Shown: positions 10,513-21,830, numbered from the stretch's first letter. The stretch: 64,000 nucleotides of DNA from Aureococcus anophagefferens (GCF_000186865.1 NW_008705573.1:734983-798982), one strand, 5' to 3'. The notes: generated from the letters alone by a model not told the origin. Numbers and translations are program-made.

Positions 10513-12882
10513 ATGGACGCGCCGCAAAGCGCCGAGGAGGCGCGGCTCGCGGAGCTCCTGGCGGGATCGGACGAGGACGAGTTGGACGCGCCGCTGCCGG
10601 CGCAGCCCGCGCCGCCGCCGGCGCCGCCGGTGGACGACGACGAAGACGAGCTCGACGCGCCGGCGCCGCCCGCCGCCGCCGACGCGCCGCCGCCGCCGCC
10701 CGCCGCGGATTACGCACCGGCGGCCGACGACCCGCCGCCGGCGCCGGCGGCGGACGACGACGAAGACGAGCTCGACGCGCCGGCGCCGCCCGCCGCCGCC
10801 GCGCCCGCGGAGGCCGCGCCGCCGCGCGCCGCGGCGGACGACGCGTTGGAGCCGCTCGTCGTGCCCGCGGAGCTCCGCTACGAGCCCGGCTCGTCGCCGA
10901 AGGGCGACGGCACGGGCCCGCTCGTCGCGCCCTACGCGCCGCCCGGCGGCGCGGCCGCGCCGCTCGTCGTGCCCGCGGAGCTCCGCTACAGCGGCGAGGA
11001 CCTGGGGCTCGGCGCGGCCGGCGACGACGCGCTCTACGTCGCCGTCGTCGGCTTCGACCACTCGCGGGGCAACGTGCTCGAGTGGGCGCACCCGGCCGCC
11101 GACGGGCCGTGGGTCGACGCGCTGCCGTTCCTCGCTTTACCGGACGGCGCGCACCACGTCGGCGACGCCGGCGACGCGTGCCGCTTCACCGCGCCGGGCG
11201 CGTCGGGCCGGCTCTACGGCGCGTCCTACGTCATGCAGCGCGACCCCGACCAGTTGAAGGCCGGGTCCGCGTCCGCGGCGCGCGCGACGCGGTCCAAGGT
11301 GCAGAAGGCGCTCGTCGTCCTCTCGGGCGACGCGGGCGTGGCCTGGAGCCGGCGGCTGCGCGCGCAGCTCGGCGCGCTCGCGGGCGCGCTCTTCGCGTCG
11401 GGCGACCTCGAGGACCGGTCTTTGTTGGTTGAGCTCCACGGCCAGCTCGCCGCGCGGCGGGCGACCGAGGACGCGGACGTGTCGGGCCTCTTTGGAGCGT
11501 GCGCGGCGCTGGGCTTCGCGGGGGCGTTGAAGTGCTACAAGGCGGCCCTGCTCGGCCAGGCCGTCATCTTCGTCCACGGCAAGTCCGTGTCCGCGGCGCC
11601 CGACGCGGCGCTGGCCCTCGCGGACGCGCTCGGCGTGCTCGCGAACCCGGAGGAGATCGAGAACCCCTTCGGCGCCGCGGACGACGGCGCCTGCGACGCC
11701 TTCGGCGGCTGCCTGAAGCCGAACGTCCACGTGGAGCCGACGGCGACGATGGTCGACGTCGAGCGGTTGTGCGCTTTGGGCGAGGCGAAGCAGCTGCTTC
11801 TCGGGACGGCGAACGCGCACCTCGCGGAGGCCACGCTGGCTCCGCGGCTGTCGCCGTGCGTCGTCGCGCGGCTCGACGGCGCCCCCGGCGCGCCGCCGCT
11901 CAAGGTCTTCGGCCCGTCGAAGAAGGCGTCGCAGGCCGTCGACGCGCTGACGGCGCCCGAACTCGCGGCGTGCGCGGACCTCGCGGCGCGGGGCGCCGAG
12001 GACGACGACTTCCGCGACGACGACGGCCTCGCGCGCGCGGGCCTGCGGAGCCGCGGCGCGGGTTTGTTGGACGCGCTGGCGGCCTGCCGCGTTTTGGACC
12101 CGGAGCGCTCGGAGTCGGAGGTCGCGACCGTGGACCGCGACGACGCGTCGGAGCTCGCGCGGGACCACGGCGGGCCCTTCGTGGTCGCGTTGTTGGACAC
12201 GGCCGCGGGCATCCACTTCCTGCGGCCGCGGAACACGCCGCTGGCGGACTGGCTCGCCGCCGCCGACGCGCGCCTCGTCGAGGAGGCCTTCAACCCGTCC
12301 CTCGTCGCCCAGGTCTTCCTCGCCAAGGACCGGCTCGCGGCGGCCGCCGCCGAGGTCACGGCCGAGGACGCCAAGGCCGAGCTCCGCAAAAAGTACGAGT
12401 GGACCAAGGGCTTCCTCGGCTCCGCGGCGGAGGCGGGCGGCGAGCTCGCGGGCGACTACGCCGCGCGGGCCAAGGCCGCGTACTACGACGGCGCGGCCGG
12501 CCCGGGCGACGGCGCGCCCGCGGCGGCCGCGCGGTCGCGGAGCCCGCCCGCGTGGCTCGTGGGCAAGCCCCGGAAGCGGCCGAGCGACGCGTCGCCGCCG
12601 GAAACCGCCGACGCGGCGCCGCCGGAGACCGCCGACGCGGCGCCGCCGCCGCCGCCCCCGCGGCCCACGTGGCGCGACCGCCTCGCGACCGCGGCCGCGT
12701 CCGCGCGCGAGTCGGCCGCGGACCTCGCCGCGTCGGACCGCGTCGCCGCGCTCTCGGGCTCGCTGTCCCAGGGCGTCGACGACCTCGCGTCGCGCCTCCG
12801 GCGCGCGCGCGCGAACTCGGGGGGCGACGACCGCGCGCGCGCGCCGCCGGCGGTGCCGCGGTCGCCGTCGACGGAGCTCTAA
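10513..12882 (+). CDS. AVL9: AVL9 homologue (DENN-related late secretory pathway protein)
   Basis: 789 residues from the ATG at 10513. Upstream in-frame ATGs lie in the short divergent promoter and are less likely. An acidic, Pro/Ala-rich disordered N terminus with DEDELDAP repeats precedes the conserved core. The core includes VAVVGFDHSRGN, then LPFLALPDGAHH (an AVL9 hallmark), SKVQKALVVLS and the helical ALKCYKAALLGQAVIFVHGK segment. AVL9 proteins act in exocytic transport from the Golgi and belong to the tripartite-DENN superfamily. The C-terminal ~150 residues are low-complexity. No intron is needed. It is convergent with the cyclase-phosphodiesterase gene across ~700 bp. Confidence 0.85.
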   Translation: MDAPQSAEEARLAELLAGSDEDELDAPLPAQPAPPPAPPVDDDEDELDAPAPPAAADAPPPPPAADYAPAADDPPPAPAADDDEDELDAPAPPAAAAPAEAAPPRAAADDALEPLVVPAELRYEPGSSPKGDGTGPLVAPYAPPGGAAAPLVVPAELRYSGEDLGLGAAGDDALYVAVVGFDHSRGNVLEWAHPAADGPWVDALPFLALPDGAHHVGDAGDACRFTAPGASGRLYGASYVMQRDPDQLKAGSASAARATRSKVQKALVVLSGDAGVAWSRRLRAQLGALAGALFASGDLEDRSLLVELHGQLAARRATEDADVSGLFGACAALGFAGALKCYKAALLGQAVIFVHGKSVSAAPDAALALADALGVLANPEEIENPFGAADDGACDAFGGCLKPNVHVEPTATMVDVERLCALGEAKQLLLGTANAHLAEATLAPRLSPCVVARLDGAPGAPPLKVFGPSKKASQAVDALTAPELAACADLAARGAEDDDFRDDDGLARAGLRSRGAGLLDALAACRVLDPERSESEVATVDRDDASELARDHGGPFVVALLDTAAGIHFLRPRNTPLADWLAAADARLVEEAFNPSLVAQVFLAKDRLAAAAAEVTAEDAKAELRKKYEWTKGFLGSAAEAGGELAGDYAARAKAAYYDGAAGPGDGAPAAAARSRSPPAWLVGKPRKRPSDASPPETADAAPPETADAAPPPPPPRPTWRDRLATAAASARESAADLAASDRVAALSGSLSQGVDDLASRLRRARANSGGDDRARAPPAVPRSPSTEL

Positions 12883-13578
12883 GGCCGCGTTTTCTGTTCC
12901 TCTCCGTCAGCGAGACTTCGCTGGACGCTGAGCATATCCGAGGGAAGCGCCGAGGGCGGTTTTCTCGCGCGCGCGCTCTCCCGAGTCGCGAGCAAAATGC
13001 GTTGATTCTTAATTTCTGGGCCAAGGGGCGCACAGAGCGCGTGTCACGACGAATTGTGGGTGGCGCCGCGCGTCGGGGGCGGAGCGGCTGGGGGGTTTCC
13101 CGGGAGCCGAGGCCGCCGCGGCCGTTCACGCGTTCGCGTGCAGGGGACAGACACAGGCACCGGAGGCGATCGTACACGGAGGTTTCGGACAGACAGCGCA
13201 GGCGCATCCCGGAGCGTGGACGGCGGCGGTCGACGCGCGCGCGAACGCGCCGGGCGTGGCGAGCATGTTCGAGGGGATGACGGCCGCCGGTCGAGCGACG
13301 AAGAACCGCGCCGTCAATGCCAATGCATCGCTTGCGAAGAAGGACACGAATGCAAGCAGATAGGCGACCCACATAGCGCACGGTGGCGGCCTGCGTGCCG
13401 CGCGTCGCTGCGCGAGCCTGCGACAGAGAACGCACAGACGCTGCGGGCTCTTGAACCAGTCCAACGAGGCGGCCACGTGCAGTTGTCGTGGGGAGCCGCG
13501 GCAAGACGCCCGACGCCGACCGGCGCCGACTTAGATAAGGCGTTAGATACATCCGCTTTACGCGCCGCCGCCCCTTCG
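12883..13578. other. Intergenic stretch between convergent genes
   Basis: This 696-bp spacer separates two converging genes and is less GC-biased than the surroundings. It contains one possible small minus-strand gene, listed separately, and otherwise no recognisable repeat, RNA or element. Confidence 0.6.
13126..13476 (-). CDS. Possible small secreted Cys-rich protein
   Basis: This open frame of 116 codons sits in the spacer. An internal Met at about 13374 starts MWVAYLLAFVSFFASDALAL, a good signal-peptide profile. The mature part ends with GCACAVCPKPPC...CVCP, six cysteines in 21 residues, suggesting metal binding or disulfides. No homologue is recognised, and in DNA this GC-rich chance ORFs are common. 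The signal-peptide plus Cys-cluster combination is the only argument for it. Confidence 0.3.
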   Translation of the reverse strand: MAASLDWFKSPQRLCVLCRRLAQRRAARRPPPCAMWVAYLLAFVSFFASDALALTARFFVARPAAVIPSNMLATPGAFARASTAAVHAPGCACAVCPKPPCTIASGACVCPLHANA

Positions 13579-16500
13579 CTAGGCGTCCATCTTCGTCCAG
13601 ACGTCGACGTTGTCGTTGAGCATGTCGACGCAGGGCTGGACGTCGGGCTGGAGCGCGGCGATGGCCTGGTAGAAGGGCCCGACGAGCTTCGAGCCGAAGC
13701 CGATGGCCATGCCGCGCTGGGACGTCGTCGCGCGGTCCATGCCGAAGGACACGGGCAGACCGCGCGCCTTCTCGAGGTCGCCCTGGTGGAAGAACTCGAC
13801 CTGGAGCACGTCGGACCAGGCCTTGGACACGGCCCAGGGCTTGGCGGGGTTCGACACGTCGGCGGCGTGGACGAGGCCCTTGAAGAGCGTGAGCGCGTGG
13901 CCGTCGCGCTTCGCCGGGTCCTCGGGCGCGTCCGCGAGGCCCCGGACGCCGCCCGTGATGGCGCCGTGCTGCGTCATGTCCGTCGCGAGGATGCCCGCGA
14001 CGGAGAACTTGCGGATTTTCGCGACGTCCGCCGCGGGGTAGCGCGCTAAAATGTCGCAGTCCGGCCGCCGCAGGACGTGCCACATGGAGAAGGCGTGCCA
14101 CTCCTCGAGCACGGCGCGGTCGTTGTAGCGGAGCGCCAGCGGGTGGCCGCAATTGACGTGGAAGCCGTTGTTGAGGCCCGGGTGGTCCAAATCGTGGCAG
14201 AAGCCCGCGAGCATCATCGCGTGGACCTCGAGGTCGTCGAAGACGACTTTGGGCGCCCCGAAGGCCCGCCGCCCGCCCGCCTCCCCGAGGAGCTTCCCCT
14301 CGGCGAAGCAGAAGAGCGTCTGCGCGACGTCGATGCCGTGGCGGAAGTTGTGGTAGGGGTTGCCGTGGCGCGTCATCAGCAGCTCGACGCGGCGCACGAA
14401 GGCGTCGAGCTCGCGCGGGTCGCCCTCGCGCCGCAGGCAGAGCACGTCGCGCGCCAGCGCCGCGAGCTCCTCGTCCCGGACCGCGAAGACGTCGAAGCGC
14501 CAGCTGCCGAGGTCGGCTTGCGGTCCGTCGCCGGAGGAGACGAAGCCCATGCGGGGGATCGTCAGCGACGCCGGCGCGTCGTCGAGGGACGCGACGAGCG
14601 CCGCGTCGCTCGCCTTGGTCGCGTCCGCGAGGGCCGCGGCGCGCAGGAACGCCGCGGCCGCCGCGGCGCCGTCGCCCGCGTCGAGCGCGGCCCGCGCGGC
14701 GTCCGCCCAGTCCGCGGCCGTCTTCTCGGGCTCCTCGGGCGCCCGCGCCGCGGGCTCCCGGGGCACCGCGGGGCTCCGCGGCTCGGGCTCCGCCGCCGCG
14801 GCCTGGAGCAGGGCCAGCAGCTTGTCGACGCCGCCGACCTCGGCCGCCTTGGCGAGCGTCGATTCGCCGAGCGCGAGCGACGCGCCGCAGTCGACGATGC
14901 CGGACACGGGCGGGTCCCAGGGCGACGCGGCGCCGTTGGCCATGACGCAGCAGGCGAGGTCGTCCGCGCCGTCCGCCGGCAGGTCCCGCAGGAAGCCGCG
15001 CTTGGCGTCGCCGACGTGGTCGGGCGTGAGCAGCGGCCGGTCGTCGCGGAACTCGACGGCGAACTCGCCCGACGCCCACTCCTCGAGGGTCACGGCGACC
15101 TCGAAGGCGTGGCGGCCCCAGTCCGGCGCCGCCGGGTTGCCGCCCACGGGCGCCTCGAGCCGCGTGCGCCTGTGTGGAATTCAACCGCTGGTTTGGGGGG
15201 TCCTGACCAAACTTGAGAATTCTCTAGCTCGGTCACATCGAAGTCGATTCGGCTGATTTTTGGACGAATCGATTGCTCTCGTCGAGTTCTCGAAGCACGG
15301 CAGAAAGCCTTGCGTCAAAGCGGTCGCATACGCGCACATTGAAGTCGGGTTGAAGATTTGATCTCCACACAGGCGTGCGCCGGCGACCGTCGACGGCGAC
15401 GCACGCGAGCGCGCGCCGCGCGAGCTTGCCCTCCACCGGGTTCAGGAACGTGCGGCCCGCGCCGACGACGACGCGCAGCGTCGCCGCGGCGGGCCGCGCC
15501 GCCTCCGACCGCGCGGGCGACGACGCGCCGTCGTCCGGCGGCGGCGGCGGCGGCGGCGCGACGTCGTCGTCGTCGCGGACGCGCGCCTGGAGCTGGAGCC
15601 GCTTGCCCTGCTGGAGCACCAATTTCAGGGTCGTCACCCAGCCGTCGACGTCGTCCATCTTCGCCGTGCGCTGGGGCCGCGCGCTCCGGAAGAAGAAGCG
15701 CCGCGTCTCCCGGAGCTCTTTTCCCGCCTTCTCGTAGCGGTGCGCGTCGACGAAGAACTCCGGGTCGCCGTGGCCGTCGTTGTTGTCGAGGTTCGTGTTC
15801 GAGTTCGCGTCCAGAAAGATGGTCTGCGTCGGCGCGTCGCCGGCGTCGCAGTCGTCCTTGGAGCGGTACATCTTGAGGCACTTCTGGTGCAGCACGCAGT
15901 ACCGCTCCTTCCACGTGCCCTGGACCTGCTTCTTCCAGCCGCCGAACTTGGGCGGCCGGAAGAAGGCGTGGTGGTGCTGGTGCGCGTCCCGGTCGACGTT
16001 GCGCTTGATCTGGAGCGCGCCGACCTTGAACTGGGTCGTCTCGAAGGCCGGGCCGAGCTTGTTCATCTTCTCGAGGAACTTCGCGCGGATCGCCTCGTCG
16101 GCCTTGGCCTTCTGGACCTTGAGGCGGTCCTGGATGAGGCGCCGGTCGTCGCCGAGCATGCGCTTCTCGAGCACGGTAGCCATGAGCTTGCCGTGGCTCA
16201 GCGCGTAGACCGTGTCGCCGCCCTTGCGGGGCCGCGACGCCGCGGACCCGCACACGGACGGCCGCGCGTGGATCTCCGGGAAGTCGTCCGTCGCCTCGAG
16301 GAGGCCCCGCGTCACGAGGGACTCGACGGCGGCCGCGAGGCGCGGCAGGTGGTCGTGGATGAGGTAGGCGTCGCGGAGCGTCGCCCACTTGAAGCCGTCC
16401 GCGAGCTGCGACGCCGTCTTCAGCACCATGATCTCGCACGACGAGCACGCGTTGAGCTTCGCGAGGAGCAGCTTCGCCACGTAGGGCGGCGGCGGCAGCG

Positions 16501-19500
16501 CCGCCGCGGCGGCGGCGATGCGGCTCAGGGGCGGGCCCGCGGGCTCGAGCGTCGGCGACGCCTCCGCGCGGTCGCCGACGGAGCCGCGCGCGCGGTCCGG
16601 CGCCGACGGCGGCGACCTGGGCAGCAAAAGGGTGATTCAACCTCGCTTCAACGTGAGTGTTCCGCGCGCGCGCGTTCCAAAAAAAGCATCCACGCTTCGA
16701 GGCCGTTCCGAGAGATGATCGCTCGTCCAAAAATCAGCCGAATCGAGTGGAAAACGGCCGAGATAGGAGCCTTTGAAGTTGGGAATTTCGCTCTCTTTTG
16801 CTGCCCTGGCGGCGACGCGGCGTCCGCGTCGTCGCCCTCCGTCAGCGGGTGGAACGACGCCATCTCCGTCGCGAGCATGGCGTGGACCTCGACGGCGTCC
16901 GACGGGTAGGCAACGCTCGGCTTGCCGTCGCCCTCCAGGTCCACGTAGGCGACGAGGCCGGGGGCGTCGCGGAGCTGCGCGGCCAATTCCCGCGCGACGA
17001 CGGGCACGCCCAGCGACTTGCGCGCGACGCAGACGCGCAGCGCCTCGGAGACGGAGGCGACGGTGGAGCCGAGCTCGCGCATGACGAGCTCCGTGAGGTC
17101 CTCGGGCGGCAGCTTGTCGAGCTTCAGCGCGGAGACCGCGCGGCACTTTACAAAGCTCTCGTAGGCCTCGCCGCGGCCGTCGGCCGGCGCCTCCGGCGGG
17201 AGGGCGCAGGTCCCGTCGCGCGACAGGGGGCAGAGCGCGAAGACGCACATGAGCGGCAGCGGCGCCGCCTCCGAAGCTGGTTCGAACGCGCCGCGCGCGA
17301 CGGCGGCCGCCAAGAGCCACGAAGCCGCACCCAGATGCTGCGCGTCGTCCAAAATGACCACGGGCGTCAGGATGGGCGCCAGGGCCTTGAGCATGTCGAA
17401 CAGGCCGCGACGACCTCGAGGAGCCCGTCGCCGTCGCCGTCGTCGTCGCCCGGGCGCGCGCCGCGGCCGCCGAGCGCGTCGTCGACCAGCTTCGCCTTCG
17501 CGTCGTCCTTGAGGAGGTCGAGGGCCGCGTTCTTGATCGTCATGCACTCGGCGCCCCAGGTCCGGGCGATGTGGACCCGCAGCAGCTGGCGGATTGTCGA
17601 CGTCCACGGCGCCAAATCCGGATTCCGCGCCTCGGGGCCCGTCGCGGACGCGTAGACGACGGGGCACGTGCGCCGCAACGCCGACGCCGCGAAGCTGTTG
17701 AGCGCGTCCTTGATGCCGCAGCAGCCGGGCATCTCGCCCTCGACGAGCGTGCAGGAGCCCGTCCGCGCGTCGCCGAGGAGCGCGAACTTGCGGAGCAGGA
17801 GGCCCGCGCGGAGCGCCTCGAGGCGGCTCGGCCCCCGGCCGACGTCGGCCCGCCTCACGAGCTCCAGGGGCACGACGCGGCGCGACGCGTCGCCGCCGGC
17901 CTCGACGCCGTAGGCCGCCCAGGCCCACTCGCCGAGGTGCGCGAGCTTCGTCGGGACCGCGGCGTCCGTCTCCCCCAGGGGCAGCAGCGTCCGCGTGCCC
18001 GCGAAGCGCAGCGCGTAGTCGTCGGCCGCCGCCGCCTCGAAGCCCGGGAGCTGCGCCGCGGCGTCGAGGACCCTGTCCCGGAGCGCGTCGAAGGTCTCCT
18101 CCGCCTCCTCCAAGCCCTCTACTTTCGTCACGGAAGCTTCCAGCGTCGCGTCCGGGTCGCCGTGGAGCGACCCGGCGACGGTCGCGCTCGCGGCGCCGCG
18201 CGCGTCGTAGACGTCCTGCCAGTAGATGATGGACCCCTCGGACTCGCGGTCCCGCGGCGCGGAGCCCGCGGACGCGCCGGACGCGGACCGCCCGCGGCTC
18301 GACCGCCGCGCGTCGGAGCCGCCGTGGCTGCTGCGCACGGGCGGCAGGTTCGACAGGCGCGCGAAGGCGCTCGCGCGGGAGCCGACGCGGCTCACGATGC
18401 CCGTCGCGTGCTCCTCGGCGCCCTGGCCGTCGTCGCTGTCGACGTCCGCGGGCGGCTTGGCCGTGTCGACGACGACGACGACCGCGGGCACGGCCGCGGC
18501 GACGGACGGCACGTAGAGCCGCGCGGCGCCGCAGGCCGTCGCGCAGGACGCGCGGGGCGACCAGGGCGCCATGGCGCCCTCGGCGGCGGCCTCGAGGTCG
18601 CCCAGCGACCGCGTCGACGCGTCCGAGTCGTCGCCGGGGCTGCTGCCCAGTTGGTCCGCGGACGACCCGCTGTGGGGCCGGTGCACGACCGTGGACATGC
18701 GGCCGAGCATGGTCGCCCGCTTCTTGGACTGGGACCCGCGCTTGGGCATGTCGACCTTGGCCTTGAGGCCCGGGATGACGATGGACCGGTGCGACGTCAA
18801 CGGCGGCCGCGCCGGCGATAAACTCGGGCTCGCGACCTTGGCCTTGACGCGCGTGAGCAGCGACGCCGCCTTCGGGGGCGACGCGCCGCCGTGGTGCGAC
18901 TCGTCCGACGTGCGCCTCGCCTTGGACGACGGGAAGCAGCGGTCCATCGCGCCGAGCGCCTGGACGGCCGCGAGCGCGCGCGACTGGACGCCGTGCATGG
19001 CCCCGAAGGCGTTGTCCCGGCGGAAGCCGTCGCGCCCCTTGGGCGGCGGCTCGAAGCCCGGCGGCGGCGCGACGACCTTGGCCGCGGAGCCGCGCGGGTA
19101 GGGCCGGTAGATCTGGATGGGCAGGTCCTTGCCCTTGACCTTGATGCGGCCCATGTCCTCGAAGGCGAGGTGGTGCTTGCAGGCGCTGTACATCTCGTAG
19201 TCGCAGATGACGCCGCCCGTGTTCTCGTCCTTGCCGTCGACGAGGCCGCAGGCCCGCTGCATGAGCCGCGCGGACAAATTCACCGAGTCGCCGAGCACCG
19301 TGTACTCGCGGCGCCCGACGGAGCCCGTGATGCCGCAGAACACCTCGCCGACGGTCAGCCCGATGGACGCCGGCAACCCGAACTCGAAGAGCTCCGCCGC
19401 GAGGAGCAGCGCGGAGAGCACCGCGCGCGACGGGTCGTCGTGGCGCTCCGCGGGCGGCAAACCGAAGCACCTGCGTGGAATTCAAATCTTCAACCCGACT

Positions 19501-20679
19501 TCAATGTGAGCGTATGCGACAGTTTCGACGCAACCGCTTCGGCTCTGCTTCGAGAACTCGACAAGAGCCATCGATTCGTCCAAAAATCAGCCGAATCGAC
19601 TTCGATGTGACCGAGCGAGAGAATTCTCAAGTTTGGTCAGGACCACCCAAACCAGTGGTTGAATGCCACACGGCGAAGCACGCGATGAGCGTGCTCCCCT
19701 TGTCGTCCATCAAAAACTTGTTCACCGTGCCGCCGTAGCGGTAGACGGCGTGCTGCGCCGTCAGCAGCACCGCGTGGACCTTGTCCACGGCCTGGAAGTA
19801 GCGCGTCGTGTCGAGCAGGTCGCGGTCCGTCATGCCCAGGTTGACGAACATGACCGTCACCGTGCGCATCTCGTTGGCCCACTTCTCGTCCTCGCGCGAG
19901 CAGCGGTCCAGCGACGGCAGGGCCGACTCGGGGATGTAGCTGCGCAGCCGGCCCTCGAGCCGCGCCTCGGCTTCGGGGTCCTCCTCGAGCGCCTCGTAGT
20001 AGCCCTCGAGGAGCTTCGCGATGGAGCTCGACTTGATGGTGTCGTAGGGCGCCTCGTTGTCGAGGCGCACGAAGCCGTCCTCCTTGGTCTCCGCGGCGGC
20101 GAAGTGCTTCTTGACGAACTTCCAGGCCGGCGGCGCGACGATGACCTCGCCGGAGACGCCGTGGTGCTCCGCGGCGAAGGCCTGGACGAGGGGCTCGCCG
20201 ACGGCGACGTACTCGACGCGCCCGCAGGCGCCGCCGATGTGGAGGACCGTGACCTCGCCGACGCCGATGCCGATCTTCACGGAGAGCTCGACGCCCTCCT
20301 CGAGCTTCGACCGATCCAGGTTCCGCTGGATCTGGATCGCGGCCTGGGCCGCGCGCTGGCACCGGATCTCCATGCTGTCCTCGCTGTCGGGCCAGAGGAC
20401 GATCATGGCGTCGCCGGCGAACTTGATGATGTCGCCGCCGCCGCCGGAGATGATCTTGTTCATCTGCGCGAAGTACGAGTTGAGGTGCTTCTTGAGGCCC
20501 TCGGCGCCGCGGCCGCTGAGCGCCATGGCCTCGCTGAGCTTCGTGAAGCCGGACACGTCGCAGAAGACGCAGACGGTCACGTAGGTCTGCGTGTTCGGCA
20601 GCTTCTCGGTCTGGTCCTCGAGGCAGTGCTTGACGATGATGGACGGCACGTAGCTCGCCAGCGTGTTGAGGTAGCGCAT
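13579..20679 (-). CDS. Soluble adenylyl cyclase fused to PH, C2-like and cyclic-nucleotide phosphodiesterase domains
   Basis: Four exons (20679-19682, 19470-16817, 16616-15381, 15169-13579) join across three introners into ~2159 residues. Cyclase C1 (about 1-220) has the metal-binding FCDVSGFTKLSE and FAGDAMIVLW. C2 (about 275-480) has NKFLMDDKG and EYTVLGDSVNLSARL, where Lys and Thr match the ATP-selecting residues of ADCY10-type enzymes. Next comes an ATPase-like segment with Walker-B-like VVILDDAQHL but no intact Walker A. Then come a PH domain (about 1440-1545), a C2-like beta domain (about 1590-1660) and a class I PDE (about 1870-2157) with YHNFRHGIDV, FCHDLDHPG and HAADVSNP. It should both make and hydrolyse cAMP. 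One base seems missing near 17398-17410, since the conserved domain resumes in another frame. Confidence 0.85.
15170..15372 (-). mobile_element. Introner element family A, copy A2 (sense to host gene)
   Basis: 203 bp, with perfect terminal octamers CTGTGTGG and CCACACAG and the duplication GCGTGCGC at 15162-15169 and 15373-15380. Host intron 15380-15170 has donor GC (GCGCACGC) and acceptor CACACAG. Splicing joins ...AVDGRRRTRLEAPVGGN..., linking the PH-domain exon to the phosphodiesterase exon at phase 2. Confidence 0.94.
16617..16808 (+). mobile_element. Introner element family B, copy B3 (antisense to host gene)
   Basis: 192 bp, with the duplication GCGGCGAC at 16609-16616 and 16809-16816. 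Host intron 16816-16617 starts GT (GTCGCCGC) and ends CTGCCCAG. The junction reads ...GDDADAASPPSAPDRARG..., phase 2. It connects the ATPase-like part of the cyclase to its helical/PH part. Confidence 0.94.
19471..19673 (+). mobile_element. Introner element family A, copy A3 (antisense to host gene)
   Basis: 203 bp, with the duplication CGAAGCAC at 19463-19470 and 19674-19681. Host intron 19681-19471 has donor GTGCTTCG and acceptor CCACGCAG. It interrupts the second cyclase domain, and splicing restores ...TLIACFGLPPAERHDD..., which matches the soluble-cyclase family at that point (phase 2). Confidence 0.94.
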
Positions 20680-20868
20680 GGTTCGGTGGCGCCCACCGCG
20701 CCGCTCGCCGAGGCCCCGGCGACGGACGCGTACGGCCCCCGGGCGGCGCGGCCGGGCGCGCGAGGGCGATGGGCCACCGCTCCCTGTTCCTCCAGTCCCC
20801 GCTTGCGAGACGGGCTGCCTCTTTAAGATTCTTTTACGTTTCGCCCCAACTTGCACTTTTTCTCGAGC

Positions 20869-21716
20869 TCACCAGGCGCACCTCCAGTCCTCGTCGAGCG
20901 TGAGGCCGTGGAACCAGTGCGTGTTCGGGTAGGCCTTCTGGAGCTGGACGCGGAGCTCGCCGTCCGTGAGCGTCCAGATCGTCTCGTCGACGTGGACGAC
21001 GCCGTTGAGCTTCCCGTCGAGGTACCTGCGCGCGGCGCGTCCTCCGTTTCGGAAGCTCCGTGTCGCGACGCCGAAGCACCGCACGGCGGCCGGCCCCGGA
21101 GGCCCACGGTGATCGTCTTCGCCGCGACCCTGACGTCGAGGTCGCGGGACTTCGTGCCCGCGGGCGGGACGAAGATGAAGTCGATGCTGTCGTAGAACTT
21201 CTCGTAGAGGTAGGCCTCGACGACGTCGCCGACGTCGACGGGCACGGGGCCCGTGCCCATGGTCAGGGGCTGCGTGCTCGCGATCTTCCGCGCGGTCCGC
21301 TTCCGCGTCTCCGCGGCGTCGCGCTCCTTCTCCTTGTGGACGGCCTGCTGGGCCTTGGCCTTGGCCGCGTACCTGGGACGATGCCTTCGCGGCGCCGCTA
21401 GTTCTCCCCAGGAATTTCGATCGCGCGGGAGGACGCGCGCGGCTTTCTCCGCCTCGATGCGCTCGCGGTCCTTCTTCGACCGGCGCTTCTTGAGCTCCTC
21501 CTCCCGGGCCCGCTCCTCGTCGATCTCCATGCGCCGCCGCGTCTCCTTGGGCAGGCCCGGGTCCGTCTTCATGAGGTTCATGAGGTCGTCGTTGGCCTTG
21601 GCCAGCCCTTTCAAATCGATGTCGTCGAAACCGCCGGACGCGAGCGCCTCCTCCTCCTCCGGGGTCGGGGGCGGGCACGATTTGTCGCGCGTCGGCGGGA
21701 TGAGCAGCGCGGCCAT
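20869..21716 (-). CDS. NudC-like CS-domain protein
   Basis: ATG at 21716. A charged, coiled-coil-like N terminus (AREEELKKRRSKKDRER) precedes a C-terminal CS/p23-type beta-sandwich. The sandwich starts around SRDLDVRVAAKTITVGLRG and continues after a short intron in YLDGKLNGVVHVDETIWTL and LTLDEDW. The intron at 21090-21026 (65 nt, GC-AG) is needed to connect the two halves. A second, 66-nt GC-AG intron at 21438-21373 is likely, because those 22 codons are unlike the surrounding helix, but the frame stays open without it. The protein would be ~260 residues, or 238 if that intron is spliced. CS proteins act as HSP90-linked co-chaperones; NudC relatives stabilise dynein regulators. It lies head-to-tail upstream of the cyclase gene. 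Confidence 0.7.
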
Positions 21717-21830
21717 GCTTGGTGCGCGCGGCGGCCGTGTCGGGGCTCTCCCACCTCGCGTTTGAGGGCTGCTTGCAGTGGTTCAAGGTAGATGGTGCTG
21801 GCGTGACGCTCTGGCGGGGCCTCTCTCAAA

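Noticed and set aside
13054..14049. Plus-strand ORF across the spacer and the PDE end
   Set aside because: It is the complement of the PDE exon, has no domain, and the PDE frame carries all catalytic motifs.
20680..20856. Upstream in-frame start (20856) for the cyclase
   Set aside because: The extension is Arg/Gly/Pro-rich, reaches past the 3' end of the NudC-like gene, and adds nothing conserved. MRYLNTLASYVP matches the family start region.
21373..21438. A miniature introner in the NudC-like gene
   Set aside because: CCTGGGA and TCCCCAGG at its sides look vaguely inverted, but there is no 8-bp duplication and no A/B core. An ordinary 66-nt GC-AG intron explains it better.
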